From Haloferax namakaokahaiae (GTDB lineage Archaea > Halobacteriota > Halobacteria > Halobacteriales > Haloferacaceae): a stretch of 64,000 nt of DNA. How positions within the stretch are numbered: position 1 is the first letter of the stretch; each line of letters begins with the position of its first letter. Below, in pieces: positions 60,778 through 64,000 of the stretch. Location: positions 868,001 to 932,000 of the forward strand of contig NZ_JBHTAA010000005.1 in NCBI RefSeq assembly GCF_042663225.1, given 5' to 3'. The position numbers and the translations under genes were made by a program. The notes beneath the pieces were generated by a model, which saw nothing but the letters and a program-made list of their open reading frames with translations, did not search any database and was not told where the DNA came from.

Positions 60778-62865
60778 ATGAGTCACGAGGATTTCCCGAC
60801 CGAAAACCCATCGGTGGTGACGTGCGGGTTGCCGTATGCGAACGGCGACCTGCACATCGGCCACCTGCGAACGTACGTCGGCGGCGACATCTACAGTCGC
60901 TCGCTGCGAACACTCGGCCAAGAGACGGCCTTCGTCTGCGGGTCCGACATGCACGGTACCCCCGTCGCCGTCAACGCCGAGAAGGAGGGCGTCACCCCCG
61001 AAGAGTTCGCCCTGCGCCACCACGAGAAGTACGAACAGACGTTCCCCCAGTTCGAAATCGAGTTCGACAACTACGGCCACACCCACGACGAGACGAACAC
61101 CGAACTGACACAGGAAATCGTCCAGACGCTCGAAGCCGAGGGCTACGTCTACGAGAAGGAGATTCCGGTCGCCTACGACCCCGACGCCGACCAGTGGCTC
61201 CCCGACCGCTTCGTCGAAGGAGCGTGTCCCTACTGCGGCGCACACGCCCGCGGCGACGAGTGCGACGAAGGCTGTGGTCGCCACCTCGAACCCGGCGAAA
61301 TCGAAGAGCCGACTTCGACGCTGACTGGGAACCCCGCGGAGTACCGCGAGCGCCAGCACAAGTTCTTCGCCGTCTCCGACCTCCAAGAGTACCTCCAGGA
61401 GTTCATCGACAGATTGGAGGGTACCTCCAACGCGCAGAACCAACCGCGCGACTGGATAGAGGGCGAACTCCAAGACTGGTGCATCACGCGAGATATGGAC
61501 TGGGGTATCGACTACCCCGGTGAGGAGGGCGATGACCTCGTGCTCTACGTCTGGGTAGACGCCCCTATCGAGTACATCTCTTCGACCAAGCAGTACACCG
61601 AGCGCGTCGGTGCCGACGTCTTCGACTGGGAAGAAGCGTGGAAGGACTCGGGAGACATCGTCCACATCATCGGCCGCGACATCATCCAGCACCACACCGT
61701 GTTCTGGCCGGCGATGCTCCACGCCGCGGGCTACGTCGAACCCCGCGCCGTCATGGCCTCCGGCTTTATCACGCTCAACGGCAAGGGCTTTTCCACCTCG
61801 CGCAACCGCGCCGTCTGGGCCGACGAGTACCTCGACGAGGGCTTCCACCCCGACCTGCTCCGCTACTACCTCGCCACCAACGGCGGGTTCCAGCAGGACG
61901 TTGACTTCTCGTGGTCGAAGTTCCAAGAGCGCGTCAACAGCGAACTCGTCGGCACCGTCGGCAACTTCCTCTACCGTTCACTCCTCTTTGCCTACCGCAA
62001 CTTCGAGGGCACGCCAGAAGCGCCGCTCTCCGACGAGGTGCGCGACCGAATCGAGGAAGCCATCGACGAGTTCCAGGCCGGACTCAACGACTACTCCATC
62101 CGGAAATCGGGCAATGCTGCCGTCCGCCTCGCCCAGTTTGGCAACGAGTACATCCAGCGCAACGAACCGTGGAAACTCACCGACGAAGACCCCGAGCAGG
62201 CCGCACAGGTCATCCGCGACTGCGTGCAGATTGCGAAGGCCGTGGCCGTCCTCTTCGCGCCGACTGCACCCGGCAAGATGCAGGAACTCTGGACGCAAAT
62301 CGGCGAGGAAGGCGACGTGTCGGACGTCGGTATCGACGCCGCGCTCGAATCGCCCGCCGCGAACTTCGGCGAACCGGAAGCGCTCTTCGAGAAAATCGAA
62401 GACGAGCGCGTCGAAGCCCTGAACGAAAAGCTCGAAGAGCGCGTCGCGGAAGCGACCGACGACGAAGACAACGACGCAGACGAAGCAGACGACGACTCCA
62501 TGACCGAATCAGAATCCGCCGCGACCGACCTCGAACCGCTCGCAGACGACCGCATCAGCTTCGACGACTTCCTCGAACTCGACCTTCGCGTCGGCGAGAT
62601 TCTCGACGCCGAGGGCATCGACGGCGCGGACAAACTCGCAAAGCTGACGGTCGATATCGGCGTCGAAGAGCGCCAAATCGTCGCCGGCATCAAGCAACTC
62701 CACGACCTCGATTCCCTCGCAGGCCAGAAAGTCATCATCGTCGCCAACCTCGAAAAGGCCGAGTTGTTCGGCGTCGAATCGAACGGGATGTTGCTCGCCG
62801 CGGGCGACGAAGCCGACATCCTGACGACCCACGGTGACGCCGTTCCAGGCACGAAGGTTCAGTAA
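60778..62865 (+). CDS. metG: Methionine-tRNA ligase
   Basis: 695 residues. The class I catalytic domain has HIGH in NGDLHIGHL (about residue 22) and the KMSKS loop as KGFSTSR (about residue 336). The connective zinc knuckles are CPYCG and ECDEGCGRHL (about residues 145-172). An anticodon-binding alpha-helical domain follows, then an acidic linker (about 555-585). The C-terminal tRNA-binding OB-domain (Trbp111-like) begins at DLRVGEILDAEGIDGADKLA. The start is ATG 60778. This appended domain boosts tRNA affinity in many archaeal MetRS. Confidence 0.96.
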   Translation: MSHEDFPTENPSVVTCGLPYANGDLHIGHLRTYVGGDIYSRSLRTLGQETAFVCGSDMHGTPVAVNAEKEGVTPEEFALRHHEKYEQTFPQFEIEFDNYGHTHDETNTELTQEIVQTLEAEGYVYEKEIPVAYDPDADQWLPDRFVEGACPYCGAHARGDECDEGCGRHLEPGEIEEPTSTLTGNPAEYRERQHKFFAVSDLQEYLQEFIDRLEGTSNAQNQPRDWIEGELQDWCITRDMDWGIDYPGEEGDDLVLYVWVDAPIEYISSTKQYTERVGADVFDWEEAWKDSGDIVHIIGRDIIQHHTVFWPAMLHAAGYVEPRAVMASGFITLNGKGFSTSRNRAVWADEYLDEGFHPDLLRYYLATNGGFQQDVDFSWSKFQERVNSELVGTVGNFLYRSLLFAYRNFEGTPEAPLSDEVRDRIEEAIDEFQAGLNDYSIRKSGNAAVRLAQFGNEYIQRNEPWKLTDEDPEQAAQVIRDCVQIAKAVAVLFAPTAPGKMQELWTQIGEEGDVSDVGIDAALESPAANFGEPEALFEKIEDERVEALNEKLEERVAEATDDEDNDADEADDDSMTESESAATDLEPLADDRISFDDFLELDLRVGEILDAEGIDGADKLAKLTVDIGVEERQIVAGIKQLHDLDSLAGQKVIIVANLEKAELFGVESNGMLLAAGDEADILTTHGDAVPGTKVQ

Positions 62866-62909
62866 GGCGCTTCGAACGCTGATTTTCTGATTTTCGACGG
62901 TTCTATCGA

Positions 62910-63209
62910 TTAGTTGCTAATCCCGTCGAGATATCCCTCGCGGACCAGTGCGACACCGCGAAGGACGGCCGCAAAGACGGCGGTGACCAATCCAGCGAAG
63001 ACGTAGGTGTCGTGATTTTCGAGTTCGAAGATAGTGGCGGCGAACAGGAGCGACCCACCAATCCCGACGACGACGTTCGAAAAGAGGGTGAGTGTGTCAC
63101 CGCTGTCCCGAAATTCGCCGACCATTTGCCTGACGAAATGGCCGACGAGAATCGCATAGAGGACGCCGAACACCATCGTAGCGGGGGCCAGCGATAGGAG
63201 GGGTACCAT
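62910..63209 (-). CDS. Small three-helix membrane protein
   Basis: 99 residues with three hydrophobic helices. The segment FRDSGDTLTLFSNVVVGIGG matches IRDGTDSLTLFSTVLFALGG in the protein encoded just upstream (63287-63652), so the two are paralogues. No cofactor motifs. Function unknown. It is downstream of and on the opposite strand from metG. Confidence 0.68.
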   Translation of the reverse strand: MVPLLSLAPATMVFGVLYAILVGHFVRQMVGEFRDSGDTLTLFSNVVVGIGGSLLFAATIFELENHDTYVFAGLVTAVFAAVLRGVALVREGYLDGISN

Positions 63210-63286
63210 CGAGTGGAACTCAGGCCATTCGACAATGAATCTGTTGTCAGAATGTTAACTTCGGTGCGCTCGGCGATGTAAATCAG

Positions 63287-63652
63287 TCAGACAACACCCT
63301 CGTCAGCCCGTTCGTTTCGGAACCACGCGAGTGCTCGAATCGCCGCGGCGAGGAGTATCACAGCGAGTGCGCCAAACGTGACTGTCTCACTGTCGGCGAG
63401 AGAGACGACACGCCCAGTGAGCGAGAACGCGCCACCGAGTGCGAACAACACCGTCGAAAACAGCGTCAGTGAGTCTGTCCCGTCTCGTATCTCCTCGACG
63501 ATTTGTATTCCGACCAGCAGGACAACACTAGCGACGAAAGTGCCAAATGCGAGTGTAGAAGCAGGTTCTCGAACGCCGAAATAGTACACCGGTGCCACGA
63601 CGAGTACGCCAAATCCGACCTTCATCGCGGTTTTTCGAGTGAGGAGGGTCAT
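63287..63652 (-). CDS. Four-helix membrane protein, paralogue of the previous gene
   Basis: 121 residues: three or four membrane helices (about 12-30, 36-55, 72-88, 92-112), separated by short charged loops. The central RDGTDSLTLFS motif is shared with the 99-residue neighbour downstream, so the pair probably arose by tandem duplication. Function unknown. The DNA of this pair is AT-richer than the window average. Confidence 0.68.
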   Translation of the reverse strand: MTLLTRKTAMKVGFGVLVVAPVYYFGVREPASTLAFGTFVASVVLLVGIQIVEEIRDGTDSLTLFSTVLFALGGAFSLTGRVVSLADSETVTFGALAVILLAAAIRALAWFRNERADEGVV

Positions 63653-63715
63653 GCTCCGCAGTACTGGTAGTCGGGAGATGAAATTATCGCTGAAAAGACA
63701 GGTCCGTGGCGACGC

Positions 63716-64000
63716 TCACGGCCGTTTCGGCGGACGAAGCCGGTAGTACCGACGATTGAGGTTGTACATGTAGCCCTCTTTCATCGTCTTGAGCACCGCG
63801 TAGGAGATGAGCGCGCCGACGATTGGCAGGAGGAACGTCATATCGAACAGCAAGTTCGGGTCGAGTGGGACGAGGTTCTTGATAGCCAGGGTGCTGATAG
63901 TGAGCGCGAAGATGACTCCGCCGATGCCGATGGCCGCCCAGAACGGCTCTTCGACTGGTCGCCGCGCAGACCCCTTGTTGAGGAACGGCACGAGTGCGAT
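63716..64000 (-). CDS. Second cytochrome b C-terminal subunit (PetD-like), 5' end outside the window
   Basis: At least 95 residues of a PetD/subunit-IV-like protein, continuing past base 64000. It carries LVPFLNKGSARRPVEEPFWA and two membrane helices and ends TMKEGYMYNLNRRYYRLRPP like the petD at 30319. A 41-base stretch (63756-63796) is identical to 31006-31046 in that gene. It indicates a second cytochrome bc-type locus just outside the window. On the minus strand. Confidence 0.9.
   Translation of the reverse strand: MALVPFLNKGSARRPVEEPFWAAIGIGGVIFALTISTLAIKNLVPLDPNLLFDMTFLLPIVGALISYAVLKTMKEGYMYNLNRRYYRLRPPKRP

Noticed and set aside
1..64000. CRISPR arrays, insertion sequences, prophage
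   Set aside because: I saw no regularly spaced direct repeats, no transposase-like DDE or Tyr-recombinase protein and no phage structural genes. The only repeats are short palindromes, the tRNA fragment and the paralogous gene pairs.

Overview
This window is a haloarchaeal chromosome segment, almost certainly from Haloferax or a very close relative. The evidence is the high G+C third positions, the strongly acidic proteins (Asp/Glu rich, Lys poor), Tat-exported halocyanins, the archaeal lipid gene egsA, the proteasome ATPase PAN, archaeal PolB1, and a tRNA-Gln(UUG) gene with an anticodon-loop intron. Gene density is high and many starts look leaderless, with a TATA-like box about 25-30 bases before the start codon. 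I see no insertion sequence, prophage or CRISPR array. It reads as core chromosome with a few accessory genes.

Layout, left to right. 0-9 kb: glutamate synthase large subunit (gltB), a MazG-like pyrophosphohydrolase, two small unknown proteins, an SDR epimerase, an HD phosphohydrolase, an AlaX-type tRNA editing protein and an FkbM methyltransferase. 9-10.5 kb: intron-containing tRNA-Gln, then a DtxR-type regulator paired with a ferritin-like protein. 10.5-15.5 kb: a succinylglutamate desuccinylase/aspartoacylase family enzyme and the Fe-S assembly operon sufC-sufB-sufD. 15.6-26 kb: genome maintenance and proteolysis, with polB1, a mre11-rad50 operon carrying an unnamed upstream gene, pan and nth. 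27-32.3 kb: a respiratory module with two accessory membrane proteins, halocyanin, a b6-type cytochrome b, a subunit-IV-like protein and several small membrane proteins. No Rieske gene is present.

32.4-44.9 kb: NAD-kinase-like protein, Lrp and HalOD1 proteins, M28 peptidase, thiolase plus its DUF35 partner, alpha/beta hydrolase, the cobalamin-binding subunit of methylmalonyl-CoA mutase with its MeaB chaperone, RDD protein, S9 peptidase, a GIY-YIG-like protein and an M42 aminopeptidase. 45-56.3 kb: a second halocyanin, a glycosyltransferase, a DUF420 protein, egsA, LysE and GDT1-type transporters, a second DtxR/MntR-like regulator, a threonine-synthase-like protein that has lost its PLP lysine, an FAD amine-oxidase-like enzyme, a metallophosphoesterase, a MarR-like regulator and a membrane DnaJ protein. 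56.3-64 kb: ppsA with a probable TrmB activation site, mfnA, a DedA/VTT protein, metG behind a structured GC-rich leader, two paralogous membrane proteins, and the 3' end of a second subunit-IV gene running off the right edge.

The least explained parts are: the Rieske-less cytochrome b/halocyanin module and its duplicated pieces elsewhere in the window, with one DNA block close to identical; the lysine-less threonine synthase homologue; the unnamed gene abutting mre11; the perfect inverted repeat over the start of the small gene divergent from polB1; and a symmetric nested hairpin just after egsA. All functional statements come from reading the sequence and from memory of protein families; no database search was run.
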